A DNA stretch of 64,000 bases from Poriferisodalis sp965203655 (GCF_965203655.1 NZ_CBDBDD010000009.1:496001-560000), one strand, 5' to 3'; numbered from the stretch's first letter, positions 17,180-27,553 are shown. Notes: generated by a model not told the origin, from the sequence alone. Numbers and translations: made by a program.

Positions 17180-18120
17180 GACGGCCGGGCCTTCGGGTTG
17201 AGGTAGCCGTACAGCAGGTCGGTCACGAGCTGGGTGAGCACCACGACGATCACTGAGACGATGACGACGCCCTGCACGAGTGGCACGTCTTGGCGACGTA
17301 CAGCGGTAACGGCCAGTGAGCCGAGCCCGTTCACCGAAAAGACCTGCTCCACGATGATCGCGCCGCCCAGCAGCACGGTGACCTGGAACGCCAGCACCGT
17401 GACGACGGGCAGCATGGCGTTCTTCATCGCGTGCTTCAGCACCACCCGGCGCGAACTGAGGCCTTGCGCGCGGGCGGCGCGGACATAGTCCGACTGCAGA
17501 ACGCCGACCATCGCGCTGCGGGTCTGGCGTGCGAGGATCGCAGCGGCACCCGTCCCGAGCGCGATGGCCGGCAGCGTGATGCTGCGCAGCCACTCGGCGG
17601 GCGATTCGGTGAGGGGCGTGTACCCGGTCGCGGGGAACCACCGGATCTTTACAGCAAAGACAACGGCCAAGATCAGCGCGAGCCAGAAGTTCGGCAGCGC
17701 TTGGCCGATCGTGGCACCAGCGGTTGCGGCCCGGTCGGTCCAGCCGCCCGGTCGCAGCGCCGCAATGAGGCCGGCGCTGACGCCGATGACGAGCGCAACC
17801 ACCACAGCCGCAAGCGTCAGCGACAGCGTCACCGGCAATCGCAGCAGCACGGCGTCGGTCACCTCGACGCTGTTGAAGAACGATGTCCCCAAGTCGCCTC
17901 GCAACGCATCGGTCAGCCAATCCCAGTACCGCAGAGGCCATGACTGGTCGAGGCCGAGCCGCTCATGCACCAGGTCGACCTGCTCCTGGGTGGCGTCCTG
18001 GCCCACGATCAGCTCGGCGGGGTTACCCGGGAGCAGGTCGGTGATCGAGAACGTCATCAGCGACACGATGAACAGCAGGGGGACGAGCGCGACCAGCCGC
18101 TGTGCCGCGAGCTTCAGCAT
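17176..18120 (-). CDS. Peptide/nickel-type ABC permease (DppB-like)
   Basis: The 314-residue inner-membrane permease has the DppB layout. A first helix (about 9-29) is followed by the extracytoplasmic loop ending LGLDQSWPLRYWDWL, five more helices, and the EAA-like coupling segment YVRAARAQGLSSRRVVLKH at about residues 206-224. It starts 59 bases after the binding-protein gene and ends in a four-base ATGA overlap with the fused permease-ATPase. Confidence 0.92.
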   Translation of the reverse strand: MLKLAAQRLVALVPLLFIVSLMTFSITDLLPGNPAELIVGQDATQEQVDLVHERLGLDQSWPLRYWDWLTDALRGDLGTSFFNSVEVTDAVLLRLPVTLSLTLAAVVVALVIGVSAGLIAALRPGGWTDRAATAGATIGQALPNFWLALILAVVFAVKIRWFPATGYTPLTESPAEWLRSITLPAIALGTGAAAILARQTRSAMVGVLQSDYVRAARAQGLSSRRVVLKHAMKNAMLPVVTVLAFQVTVLLGGAIIVEQVFSVNGLGSLAVTAVRRQDVPLVQGVVIVSVIVVVLTQLVTDLLYGYLNPKARPS

Positions 18121-18179
18121 GCGGCGTCAGGACAGTTCATGGATGATCGCCGACGTCCGGCGTGGAAGACGGGTTGCGG

Positions 18180-19946
18180 CTAGCCGCCGAGCCGGAGTCC
18201 ATGCCAGATCGGTGCCTCCGCTTGCGCGGCATCGACCCGGATCGTCGGATTCTGCGCCAGCTCGGACGTGGTGCCCAGCACGATTTCGCCGCTCGTGATG
18301 AAGAGGACGGATCTCTCCTCAGCGAGGAGCTCCCACATCTCGTGGTAGTGGGGAGCGCGCTGGGAAGGATCGAGGCTCGCCGAGCCGAGTTGGTTGAGCT
18401 CCGCGTATCGCGGATTCGGCTCGTGTCCGAACGGGTTGAATGGAGCGTCGGCATTGAGATAAAAGGCCGGGTAGCCCGAGGGGTCCGTGCCGACGACCCA
18501 GTACAGCATCGTGATGGGGAAGTCGGTGCTCCGGCTGCGGCCGGCGAGCGTGCCGGGCTCGAGCACTTCGACGTTCATGTCGATGCCGATGTCTCGCCAG
18601 AACTCGCCGAGGACTTCCGCGTGCCGGCCGAAGAAACCGATGGAGGGCATGGTGAAGCTGAGGCCGTCGGCGTAACCCGCCTCTGCCATCAATTGCCGCG
18701 CTCGCTCGGGGTTGAACTCGATCTGGTCGTCGAGTGCATCGTTATGCGCCCAATGGCCCTTCGGGTACGGCTGCAGATTGGGAGTGCCGTAGCCGAAGTC
18801 AACGACCTGTGCAAAGGCATCCCGGTCGATGGCGATCGACATCGCTTCGCGGACAAGCGGCGAGGCAAACGCCGGCACGACGGTGCCGTCGCGGTCGAGA
18901 ATCGGGGTCATGAGCACGAGATTGGTGCCCATCCGGATGACACCGAGCGAGCTGTCAGCCCCCACCTCCGCAGCGGCCGGTCCAGCGATATGAGCGAAGT
19001 CAAGCTGGCCGGTCTTGAGAGCGTTGACCCGGGCCGCCATGTCGGGCATGTCGTACACCTCGATGCGTTCCACGCCTTGGGCGCTCGGATCCCAGTAGTT
19101 GTCGTTCAGCGTGTAGATGTGGACGTCGCCCTCGCGGCTCTCGGCGGCGTTGTACACCCACGGGCCTGTGCCCACCGGGTTGCGGTCGAGTGCGGGATCG
19201 TCCATTGCCGCGGGACTGATCATGAATCCTGCGACTGACGCCATATCGGTGATGAAGCCCGGGGACGGCCGCGCCAACGTGACGACCACGGTGAACTCGT
19301 CAGCAGCGCTCACCGAGTCGATCACGGCAAACTCCGACCTGATGCCGATTTCCTTGCCGCGCTCCAGGTTCGCCTTGACCGCGGCGGCGTTGAACGGTTC
19401 GCCGTCGCTGAAGGTGACGCCCTCCCGCAGCGTGATGGTGACGTCCAGACCGTCCACGGAGTAGCCGGTCGCAAGGACTCCCTGGATCGAGCCGTCTCCG
19501 CCGCGCTCGCTGCGGAACAGCCGCTCGTACACCGGCGTCAGCCAAGGAAGGCCGCCGCCCTGGAAACTGTGCGGGTCCATCGTGACGAGCGACACGAGCG
19601 GCGCGGTACGGATGGTGCCGCTCGGGGCGGGGAATTCTGGGGCCGTGTCTTCGGGCTCCGGCTCGTCCTCTTCTGCCGCACCAGCGGCGTCGTCGTCCGC
19701 TGCGGGTTCGTCGGCTGCCGGTTCGTCGGCCTCTGGTTCGGGCTCCGGCGCTGCATCCTCAGTCTCGGTGACGGCCGCACTGGTGTCCGCACTCGGCGTG
19801 TCTGCGACACCATCGGCCGCGTCATCGTCGGTGCCGCAGGACACCGCCAGCAGCGACATCGCCGCGAGCAGTGCGATCAGCAGCCGGATGGGGCGTCGTC
19901 GCGCACCCCTCCCCGGACTCGGACGGGTACGCGAATGGCCGGACAT
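18180..19946 (-). CDS. Solute-binding lipoprotein of the peptide/nickel ABC transporter
   Basis: The 588-residue protein starts with a basic, hydrophobic lipoprotein signal and Cys 37 (LLAVSCG). An unusually long acidic Glu/Pro/Ala tether follows to about residue 100, then a family-5 binding domain (DPHSFQGGG, VYERLF, ATGYSVDGLDVTITLREGVTFSDG). The long tether suits a protein reaching through a thick envelope. The start was set at the ATG preceded by GGGGGG. Ligand specificity cannot be read; the family covers peptides, nickel and glycosides. It heads the five-gene operon. Confidence 0.9.
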   Translation of the reverse strand: MSGHSRTRPSPGRGARRRPIRLLIALLAAMSLLAVSCGTDDDAADGVADTPSADTSAAVTETEDAAPEPEPEADEPAADEPAADDDAAGAAEEDEPEPEDTAPEFPAPSGTIRTAPLVSLVTMDPHSFQGGGLPWLTPVYERLFRSERGGDGSIQGVLATGYSVDGLDVTITLREGVTFSDGEPFNAAAVKANLERGKEIGIRSEFAVIDSVSAADEFTVVVTLARPSPGFITDMASVAGFMISPAAMDDPALDRNPVGTGPWVYNAAESREGDVHIYTLNDNYWDPSAQGVERIEVYDMPDMAARVNALKTGQLDFAHIAGPAAAEVGADSSLGVIRMGTNLVLMTPILDRDGTVVPAFASPLVREAMSIAIDRDAFAQVVDFGYGTPNLQPYPKGHWAHNDALDDQIEFNPERARQLMAEAGYADGLSFTMPSIGFFGRHAEVLGEFWRDIGIDMNVEVLEPGTLAGRSRSTDFPITMLYWVVGTDPSGYPAFYLNADAPFNPFGHEPNPRYAELNQLGSASLDPSQRAPHYHEMWELLAEERSVLFITSGEIVLGTTSELAQNPTIRVDAAQAEAPIWHGLRLGG

Positions 19947-19977
19947 GACTGCCCCCCAACTGGTTGTGTCTGGCACG

Positions 19978-19983
19978 ACGTTA
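19978..19983 (-). promoter_or_regulatory. -10 hexamer (TAACGT) of the ABC operon
   Basis: TAACGT on the minus strand would start transcription near 19971, giving a leader of about 25 bases that holds the GGGGGG ribosome site. Unlike many genes here, this operon appears to be leadered. Confidence 0.4.
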
Positions 19984-19994
19984 GTTCAGTGTGG

Positions 19995-21710
19995 CTAAAG
20001 GCTGCAGAGGCAGTCCACGACCTCCGCGGCGATGGCCTCGAGCAGTTCCTGCAAGAGACGGCGTTCGGCGCGGATGTCTGTGGGCCTCGGTCTGACGGCT
20101 TCGAGGTAGATCTTCGCCTTGGGCTCGGTGCCGCTGGGCCGAATGCAGATGCGCACCGTTGCCTCCGCTCCTGAACCGGGTGCGTCGGCCGCCGCCGGAC
20201 CAAGCTCGAATTCGACGAGGTCAGCGGGGTGGGACGTGTCACGGTCGAGCCAATCGGTGAAGTTCGTCACTGGGCGGCCGGTGATGGCGGGGACCGAAGC
20301 GCCCCGCAACGTTGACATCGCAGCAGAGATCTCTTCGGAGCTGAGGTGCAGTGACGCTGCACCGGTGACATGCAATCCGACCTCTGCGGACAGCTCATCG
20401 AGCCGTTCGAGCGGGCTGATCCCACGAGCGGCCAACGAGCTGGCCAACCGTGCGAATTCCACTGCTGCCGAGATGCCGTCTTTGTCCAGCACGGCGTCGG
20501 TGACCGAGTAGCCGAGCGCTTCTTCGTAGCCGAACACCCACCGGGCGCCGGGGTGGGTCAACCGGGGCTCCATGATCCACTTGAAGCCGGTCAGGGTGCG
20601 GTGGTGGGCCACACCACGGGCAGTGCACAGGGCTTCGACCATCCGGCCTGACACCACCGACGACGCCGAGATGAGCGTCTTCCCAGCTCGACCGCGGTCA
20701 TGCAGGCCGATCAGCCAATCGCACAGCAGCACACCCAGTTCATCGCCGCTCAGCCGGTGCCACGCGCCGTCCCGGTCACGCACGGCGACCGCCAGGCGAT
20801 CTGCGTCGGGGTCATTGGCCAGGACGAGATCGACATCGTGATCGTCGGCGAGGGCCATCGCATCGTCGAGGGTGCCCTGCTCCTCGGGATTGGGGAACGG
20901 CAGCTCCGGAAATGTGCCGTCGGGATGCCGCTGGTGCTCCACATAGATCGGCGGCGGCAGACCGGCGGTGGCAAACGCATGGGCCAAGGTCTGCGAGCCG
21001 ACCCCGCACAGGGCGGTGTACACGATCGGCGGCACATCGTTCGGATCGACCGGCTGACCGTTCGCGTCGAAGACGGGGCGGCGGACGGCTGCCCCGACGT
21101 AGGAGGCGATCACCGATCGCACCTCGAGGCTTTCGACCTCGTGCCGAGCGGCTAGGTCGCCGTCGTCGGGAAGCGACAACAGATCCATGCGAGCTTCAAT
21201 GCGCTGGTCCAGCGGTGGCCGGATTTGGGTGCCGTCCTCCCAGTACACCTTGAGGCCGTTGTCGTCGCGGTGGTTGTGACTGGCGGTGATCATCAGTCCC
21301 GTCCCGGCGGAGCGGGCGAGCACTTGGTGCGCGAGCAGGGGTGTGGGAGCTGGGCTGTCGATGATGGCGGTGGGAATCCCCATGGCGGCGAGCAGCCGGG
21401 CCGCATCAAACGCCATGTCGCCGGAGCCGGGCCGGGCGTCGAACCCGACTACCGCGCCACGGCTGGTGAGGCCGCTGGCGATCAGCTCGGTGCCGACGGC
21501 TCGTGCCGCAATGCGGGCCATCACGCGGTTCATCCGCGCCGGCCCCGGTCCTGCAGGTGCCCGCATTCCTGCAGTGCCGAAGCGCAGCACGCTCCCGAAG
21601 TGCTTCTCCACCCATTCGGGGCGGAGCCGCTCGGCTTCGATGGCCCGGCGCGTGGCGGGGTCGGGGTCGACGTTCAGCCAGGAATCCAGCAGCTCTGCGG
21701 GAATCGTCAT
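19995..21710 (-). CDS. Phosphoglucomutase/phosphomannomutase
   Basis: This alpha-D-phosphohexomutase of 571 residues interconverts sugar 1- and 6-phosphates. Its landmarks are GTAGMRAP near residue 44, the phosphoserine loop ITASHNHRDDNGLK near 140, the metal loop NDPDADRLAV near 300, the sugar loop GYEEALGY, and the phosphate-binding RPSGTEPKAKIY near the end. The length matches the PgcA/PGM2-like subgroup rather than the shorter ManB type. It could feed the UDP-sugar pyrophosphorylase at 2946-4109. It is divergent from the MBOAT gene. Confidence 0.92.
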   Translation of the reverse strand: MTIPAELLDSWLNVDPDPATRRAIEAERLRPEWVEKHFGSVLRFGTAGMRAPAGPGPARMNRVMARIAARAVGTELIASGLTSRGAVVGFDARPGSGDMAFDAARLLAAMGIPTAIIDSPAPTPLLAHQVLARSAGTGLMITASHNHRDDNGLKVYWEDGTQIRPPLDQRIEARMDLLSLPDDGDLAARHEVESLEVRSVIASYVGAAVRRPVFDANGQPVDPNDVPPIVYTALCGVGSQTLAHAFATAGLPPPIYVEHQRHPDGTFPELPFPNPEEQGTLDDAMALADDHDVDLVLANDPDADRLAVAVRDRDGAWHRLSGDELGVLLCDWLIGLHDRGRAGKTLISASSVVSGRMVEALCTARGVAHHRTLTGFKWIMEPRLTHPGARWVFGYEEALGYSVTDAVLDKDGISAAVEFARLASSLAARGISPLERLDELSAEVGLHVTGAASLHLSSEEISAAMSTLRGASVPAITGRPVTNFTDWLDRDTSHPADLVEFELGPAAADAPGSGAEATVRICIRPSGTEPKAKIYLEAVRPRPTDIRAERRLLQELLEAIAAEVVDCLCSL

Positions 21711-21769
21711 GTCGTCACTCGGCGTCGTCCATATCGGTCTGCGGCCTCGCCGGGCAGTGGGAGCGCCAG

Positions 21770-21775
21770 TATGTT
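21770..21775 (+). promoter_or_regulatory. -10 hexamer (TATGTT) of the MBOAT gene
   Basis: TATGTT ends nine bases before the ATG at 21785 and supports that start over upstream in-frame codons lying in the divergent mutase gene. Confidence 0.5.
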
Positions 21776-21784
21776 CGGCCCGGC

Positions 21785-23266
21785 ATGCTGTTCCCGACGT
21801 TCGTCTTCGGAGCGTTCTTCGTCATCGTCTTCGTCGTGAACTGGCTGACCCGGCCGCATCCGGCGCTGTGGAAGCCGCTGATGCTCACCGCCAGCATCGT
21901 GTTCTACGGCTGGTGGAGCTGGCGCTTCGTGTTCCTGCTGCTGGCGACCATCGTCATCAACTGGGTCGTCGGGCACTTCGCCGCAGCTGCGCTGCGGGAA
22001 TCAAGCCCGGCCGCAGCTGCGCTGCGGGCATCAGAACAGGGGGCTACGAACTCCGACCACCGGAGACGCTGGTGGATCCGGGCTGGTGTGGCAGCCAATC
22101 TCGGCATTCTCGGCGTCTTCAAGTACTGGGACTTCTTCGCTGTCGAGATGTCGAACCTGCTCGACAGCCTCGGCATCTCAGGAGCGCTGCCGGTGCTGGA
22201 GTACACGTTGCCGGTCGGCATCTCCTTCTACACGTTCCAGGCGATGAGCTACATCATCGACATCGGCCGGGGCCGAGTCCGCGAGATGGCACCGCTGGAC
22301 TTCGCTGTCTACCTGTCGTTCTTCCCCCAGTTGGTGGCAGGCCCGATCGTGCGGGCCGCGGAGATGGCCCCGCAGCTCGCCGCCCGTCCCGACCCCCGCT
22401 ACGTGCCGGCGGCCGAGGCATTCGGCCTCATTCTGAATGGCCTGTTCAAGAAGGTCGTCATCTCAAGCTTCCTCGCAAGCGAGATTGTGGACGGCGTCTT
22501 CGCCGATCCCTCAGCGCACAGCGGTCTGGAAGTCGTGCTGGCTGTGTACGCCTACGCCGTCCAGATCTACGCCGACTTCTCGGGCTACACCGACATCGCG
22601 ATCGGCGTGGCGTTGCTGCTGGGCTTTCGCTTCCCGCAGAACTTTGACAACCCGTACCGAGCTGTCTCCCTGCAGGACTTCTGGCGGCGTTGGCACATGA
22701 CGCTGTCGCGGTGGCTGCGCGACTACCTGTACGTGCCGCTGGGAGGCAACCGGCGCGGCCGCGCCAACACCTACCGCAATCTCATGATTGTCATGTTGCT
22801 CGGCGGCCTCTGGCACGGCAGCACATGGAACTTCGTGATCTGGGGCGGCATCCACGGCGTCGTTCTGGCGGTCGAGCGGCTGCTGCGCGAGCACCGCGAG
22901 CGCACCGGAATGAGCCCGCTGCTGCCGTCGGGCATCGGCGAGACGGTGCGCTGGCTGGTCACGTTCCACGTGGTGTGCCTGGCGTGGGTGTTCTTCCGCT
23001 CCGAGTCGCTGTCGGCGGCAATGGAGATGCTCGGTGCCGTTGCCAACTTCGGCAACTACGCCGGAACTGCGACACCGCTCGTCATCGCGGTGACGTTCGG
23101 AGCACTGGCCTTCCAATTCATGCCTTCGGACTGGTTCGAACAGCTCCGCGATGGTTTTGCCAGCCTGGGCTGGGTGAGCCAGGGCGCTGTGGTGGGGCTG
23201 TCCCTGGTGGCAATAGACGTGCTTGGCCCGACGGGCGTGGCCCCGTTCATCTACTTCCAGTTCTGA
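21785..23266 (+). CDS. MBOAT-family membrane O-acyltransferase (AlgI-like)
   Basis: The 493-residue polytopic protein resembles AlgI/DltB-type acyltransferases that pass acyl groups across the membrane to cell-surface polymers. It has the conserved blocks GISFYTFQAMSYIID, FFPQLVAGPI, FRFPQNFDNPYRA, RRWHMTLSRWLRDY and the catalytic His of GGLWHGSTWNF. A 10-residue unit, AAAALRESSP then AAAALRASEQ, is duplicated at residues 66-85 and is encoded by CCGCAGC-type palindromes. The SGNH-type gene follows after three bases, forming an acylation pair. Confidence 0.92.
   Translation: MLFPTFVFGAFFVIVFVVNWLTRPHPALWKPLMLTASIVFYGWWSWRFVFLLLATIVINWVVGHFAAAALRESSPAAAALRASEQGATNSDHRRRWWIRAGVAANLGILGVFKYWDFFAVEMSNLLDSLGISGALPVLEYTLPVGISFYTFQAMSYIIDIGRGRVREMAPLDFAVYLSFFPQLVAGPIVRAAEMAPQLAARPDPRYVPAAEAFGLILNGLFKKVVISSFLASEIVDGVFADPSAHSGLEVVLAVYAYAVQIYADFSGYTDIAIGVALLLGFRFPQNFDNPYRAVSLQDFWRRWHMTLSRWLRDYLYVPLGGNRRGRANTYRNLMIVMLLGGLWHGSTWNFVIWGGIHGVVLAVERLLREHRERTGMSPLLPSGIGETVRWLVTFHVVCLAWVFFRSESLSAAMEMLGAVANFGNYAGTATPLVIAVTFGALAFQFMPSDWFEQLRDGFASLGWVSQGAVVGLSLVAIDVLGPTGVAPFIYFQF
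21980..22039 (+). repeat. 30-bp in-frame duplication carrying a palindrome
   Basis: Two 30-bp units lie at 21980-22009 and 22010-22039. Each contains the palindrome CCGCAGC-TGC-GCTGCGG (21981-21997, 22011-22027). The second halves have diverged. The duplication lies in a loop after an early membrane helix of the MBOAT protein and keeps the frame. Confidence 0.8.
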
Positions 23267-23269
23267 GTC

Positions 23270-24427
23270 ATGCCGGCCTCACACGTTCCTGCTGATCAGC
23301 GATCCGGACCCTCTGGGGACCAGCCGCGGCTCGACGCGACGGACCGCCGTCGCGGTGTGGCTGCCGGCAGGGTGCTTGCGGCCGGTGCGTTCGGGCTGGT
23401 GCTGGCGATCGCACTCAACGCCCAGCAGCTGTTGCGCGAGGCTTCCCAGAAGCCGTTCGGCTGGGAGCGCGATGGGTCGGTCGCGGTCTGGGAGCCTGTC
23501 GAAAGTGCATCGAGTGCCGTGGGGCTTCACCTGCCCCGTCTGTGGGCGGACGAGGCCCTGGGCCGCACCGTGACGGACCCGGGTGGCACGCAGGCCGGGT
23601 CAGACAGTGTCACCGCTGAGACTCCGGCACCGGCCGACCCCGGGGCAGCTGGGGGAATCGTGGTCGCCGAGACCGGCGCCGACGGGGACGCAACCGGCGC
23701 CCCAGCAACCACTCCAGACACCGTGGCCGTGATCGACGCCACTGGTGAGCCGACACAGGCGGCCGTCCCCACACCGGACAATCCGCTGCGCCTTGCCGTG
23801 ATCGGCGATTCGATGGTCAGGTTCTTCGGCGACACGATGGTCTCGCTGGCCAACCAGACCGGTGTCATCGATGCCGCGACCGAGCACCAGCTCTCCAGCG
23901 GCCTCACCCGCCCCGACTTCTATGACTGGCCGGCGCGGATTGTCGAGGTCATGACAACCGACGATCCCGATGCGGTGGTGTTGATGTACGGCGGCAACGA
24001 CGCGCAGGCGCTCGTCGTGGACGGCCAGATTGCCCGCCCATTCTCGGACGGCTGGGTGCGCGAGTACTCAGCTCGCGTCGGGCACATGATGGATCTGGTC
24101 ACGACAGACCCCGATCGCATCCTCATCTGGGTCGGGCAGCCGATCATGCGCGACCCCGACTTTGACCACAAGATGGTTGAGCTGAACAAGATCTATGCGG
24201 CCGAGGCGGCCACGCGTGAACGTGTCCGTTACGTCGACACACGGAACCTCTTCCGCGGGCCCGACGGCGGTTTCAGCCGCTACGTGATCGACGAGGCGGG
24301 TCAGCGCACCGATGTGCGCCTCACCGACGGGGTCCACCTCAGCACGATCGGCGGGCAGTGGCTGTCGCAGCTCCTGCTCGACGAGCTCGGCGAGATGGTC
24401 GACTTGAGCTCGGGCGCCGCATCGTGA
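23270..24427 (+). CDS. SGNH-hydrolase-like protein (DUF459 type)
   Basis: The 385-residue protein has an N-terminal membrane helix (about residues 35-52) and a Pro/Ala/Thr-rich linker. Its C-terminal SGNH domain has the Ser in IGDSMVRFFGDTM, the block-III Asn in YGGNDAQAL, and the Asp-x-x-His pair in LTDGVHLS. SGNH partners of MBOAT proteins transfer or remove acetyl groups on extracellular polysaccharides. The three-base gap after the MBOAT gene strongly suggests they act together (inference). The polymer is not known. Confidence 0.83.
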   Translation: MPASHVPADQRSGPSGDQPRLDATDRRRGVAAGRVLAAGAFGLVLAIALNAQQLLREASQKPFGWERDGSVAVWEPVESASSAVGLHLPRLWADEALGRTVTDPGGTQAGSDSVTAETPAPADPGAAGGIVVAETGADGDATGAPATTPDTVAVIDATGEPTQAAVPTPDNPLRLAVIGDSMVRFFGDTMVSLANQTGVIDAATEHQLSSGLTRPDFYDWPARIVEVMTTDDPDAVVLMYGGNDAQALVVDGQIARPFSDGWVREYSARVGHMMDLVTTDPDRILIWVGQPIMRDPDFDHKMVELNKIYAAEAATRERVRYVDTRNLFRGPDGGFSRYVIDEAGQRTDVRLTDGVHLSTIGGQWLSQLLLDELGEMVDLSSGAAS

Positions 24428-24441
24428 ACTGACGCTGCGGC

Positions 24442-26151
24442 TCAGCGGCAGATCGCCTTGAACTCGAGACCGGAATCAGCCAGTCGTTCGAGGGCCATGT
24501 CGAGACCGCGGACGGTTGTCGAGCGATGCCCGCCGCCGTCGTGCAGCAGGATCACGGCGCCCGGCTTCGAACGGTTGACGAGGCCGTTTGCGATCGTCCT
24601 CGCCGACGGTCCTAGCCAGTCTCGCGGGCTGTACGACCAGCTGATCAGCTTCAGGCCGAAGTCGGCAGCCCACTGCTGGGTATATGTGCCGACGGCCCAA
24701 TACGGCGGTCGAAGGCAGGGCGTGGCGAGCGGTCCCAAGACATCCTGCGTGCGCCCGATGGAGCGGTCGAAGGCCGCCTGCGACACGCGGGCGAGCGACT
24801 CGTGCTGCCAGGAGTGGTTGGCCAGAGTGTGGCCCTCATGTGCGATCCGCTGGATCAGCAGCGGGTACTTCTCCGCCAAGTACCCCACCACGAAGAACGT
24901 CGCTTGAACACCGTGACGCGCCAGCACGTCGAGCACCTGCGGCGTATAGGTCGGATGCGGACCGTCATCGAAGGTCAGGTAGACGACTGGGCCGTCGTCG
25001 GGCACGGGTGGCGGAGAGATCGGGGTCCCCGACCAGAAGCCGTTGAGGTCACGAGTCGCAATCCGCTCGCTGAGTTCGGCCCCGAAGACCTCGATCGAGA
25101 GCCGGTAGCTCGCCCTCTCGATGAGCGAGGAGGCGACAGTGATGCTCCAAGCTCCGCCCGCAGGCATGCGGCTCGCGAACCGTTGGGTCTCTTCGGCGAT
25201 GGGCACCAGCACGATGTCGTCGAGACGAGCTTCCAGCCAGACGCCAGCTGGCGCGTCGAGCGTCGCCACCACGACATCGCCCTCGGCGGCGTGAACGAGG
25301 AAGGGATGCCGTTCGCGCAGCCCGATTCGATCCGACATTGCGGTACCGATGCCGTCGAGCTCAAACCGGGCGGGCGTGGGCAACCGGGCGATCTGCAGCG
25401 ATGGCACGTTGCGGACCGGTTCGACGCGGACAGCGGTGACTGCGTCACCGGCGTCATCCATGCTGACGGTCAAGGTCGTTCGCCTCGTGATGACCGTCGG
25501 CTGCTCATACGGTGAGCGATCAAAGAGCGATATCTCGATGTCGCCGCCCTGGATGTCGACCGTCTCGACGATGATGCGCTGACCGAGCTCGATCAGATCT
25601 CCCAGACGGAAGGCTCCGCCTACGTCGACAGCGGGGACCAGCCAGTTAGTTGGCGGCAAGCCTGATGTCTCCTCGATGACATGCAGGACGTAATCATCAA
25701 TGCCGTCGTCGTCCAGGTCGCCCCTCGCAGTCTCTGGCTGCAGCGAGAATGCGCGATCCGGGAACGACGCGGCGAGCGAGATCTCAACGGCAGTCGCGAT
25801 CTGTTCCTCTTCATGCATCTTGGCGTCGGTCTGATTGGATTCCGAATCAGGCTCACCGGGCGGTGGATCGTCGGCCTCCTCGTCTGCAGCGTCGGTGCCG
25901 TCCAATGCTCCGCTCGAGGGGGACACTGTGGCGGGCTGTGTCGTCGCTGGAGCCGCGGTCGGCGCAGCACCTGCCGAAGTGGACGGCGGATCATCTGAAG
26001 TCGTGGCCGGCGGCGCGACAGCGGTCTCGATGACATAGGGCGCTGCGGTAGTCGGTGCTGCGTCGCTCGGGGGTTGGTTGTCGCATGCGCTGCTCAGCAG
26101 CGCAAACAGGATCAGGACGATGATCGACGTGCGCCCGCGAAATCGATCCAT
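24442..26151 (-). CDS. Polysaccharide deacetylase (NodB) lipoprotein
   Basis: The 569-residue product starts with a lipoprotein signal (Cys 23 in LLSSACD), followed by a Thr/Pro/Ala-rich tether and a long unassigned domain of about 250 residues. The C-terminal NodB domain shows metal motif TFDDGPHP, HSWQH, the RPPYW loop and the late LLHDGG. Such enzymes remove N- or O-acetyl groups from cell-wall or capsule glycans. It converges on the MBOAT/SGNH pair, 14 bases from the SGNH stop, so the locus may both add and remove acyl groups. GTG at 26157 is a possible alternative start. Confidence 0.87.
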   Translation of the reverse strand: MDRFRGRTSIIVLILFALLSSACDNQPPSDAAPTTAAPYVIETAVAPPATTSDDPPSTSAGAAPTAAPATTQPATVSPSSGALDGTDAADEEADDPPPGEPDSESNQTDAKMHEEEQIATAVEISLAASFPDRAFSLQPETARGDLDDDGIDDYVLHVIEETSGLPPTNWLVPAVDVGGAFRLGDLIELGQRIIVETVDIQGGDIEISLFDRSPYEQPTVITRRTTLTVSMDDAGDAVTAVRVEPVRNVPSLQIARLPTPARFELDGIGTAMSDRIGLRERHPFLVHAAEGDVVVATLDAPAGVWLEARLDDIVLVPIAEETQRFASRMPAGGAWSITVASSLIERASYRLSIEVFGAELSERIATRDLNGFWSGTPISPPPVPDDGPVVYLTFDDGPHPTYTPQVLDVLARHGVQATFFVVGYLAEKYPLLIQRIAHEGHTLANHSWQHESLARVSQAAFDRSIGRTQDVLGPLATPCLRPPYWAVGTYTQQWAADFGLKLISWSYSPRDWLGPSARTIANGLVNRSKPGAVILLHDGGGHRSTTVRGLDMALERLADSGLEFKAICR

Positions 26152-26228
26152 TGCCACTGATCATGACCGATGCAGCAGCGTGCGATGAGTCGATTGAGTG
26201 CCGCCCGGCCAGCAGCGCGCGGCAGGGC

Positions 26229-26315
26229 CTAGCCGCGGCCGCAGTTGGGGCGCTTGCCGTGGTTGGCCTTGCTGCGGCGCGCCCGGAGCTTCCGCTTCTT
26301 GGTGCGCTTCGACAT
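26229..26315 (-). CDS. Ribosomal protein bL37 (28 residues)
   Basis: The frame encodes 28 residues, MSKRTKKRKLRARRSK followed by ANHGKRPNCGRG. The SKANHGKRPN core is the signature of bL37, the tiny large-subunit protein found in mycobacterial ribosome structures and conserved in actinobacteria. It is almost entirely basic, as expected for a peptide buried in rRNA. TAGCCT sits nine bases before the ATG with no ribosome site, so the mRNA is probably leaderless. Confidence 0.88.
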   Translation of the reverse strand: MSKRTKKRKLRARRSKANHGKRPNCGRG

Positions 26316-26324
26316 AGGCGTTGC

Positions 26325-26330
26325 AGGCTA
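26325..26330 (-). promoter_or_regulatory. -10 hexamer (TAGCCT) of the bL37 gene
   Basis: TAGCCT on the minus strand lies nine bases before the ATG at 26315, giving the tiny gene its own promoter. Confidence 0.5.
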
Positions 26331-26378
26331 CCGAGGCAGTGCCGGCATCCGGTCGTATCGCCTTTGTCTTCCGCTCTT

Positions 26379-26408
26379 GTTCGCTGCGCTCACGGGCCGC
26401 TCGGGCCC
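26379..26408 (-). repeat. 30-bp dispersed repeat, copy A
   Basis: The core is identical to 56221-56250 in the opposite orientation. Read along the CoA-transferase gene it begins five bases after that stop codon. The unit contains GGGCC-CGAGC-GGCCC, a short hairpin. The copies extend imperfectly on both sides. Confidence 0.8.
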
Positions 26409-26413
26409 TGGGC

Positions 26414-27553
<1,140 letters not shown>

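Noticed and set aside
15230..17206. A 658-codon plus-strand open frame opposite the ABC transporter genes
   Set aside because: It lies antisense to the fused permease-ATPase, whose motifs are intact. The translation is Arg/His-rich without family features. Long antisense frames are expected in high-GC DNA.
17180..17941. N-terminal extension of the fused permease-ATPase up to 17941
   Set aside because: The extra frame overlaps the dppB gene on the same strand in another frame and is Arg/Asp-rich without a permease-like pattern. The ATG at 17179 has the expected stop-start overlap.
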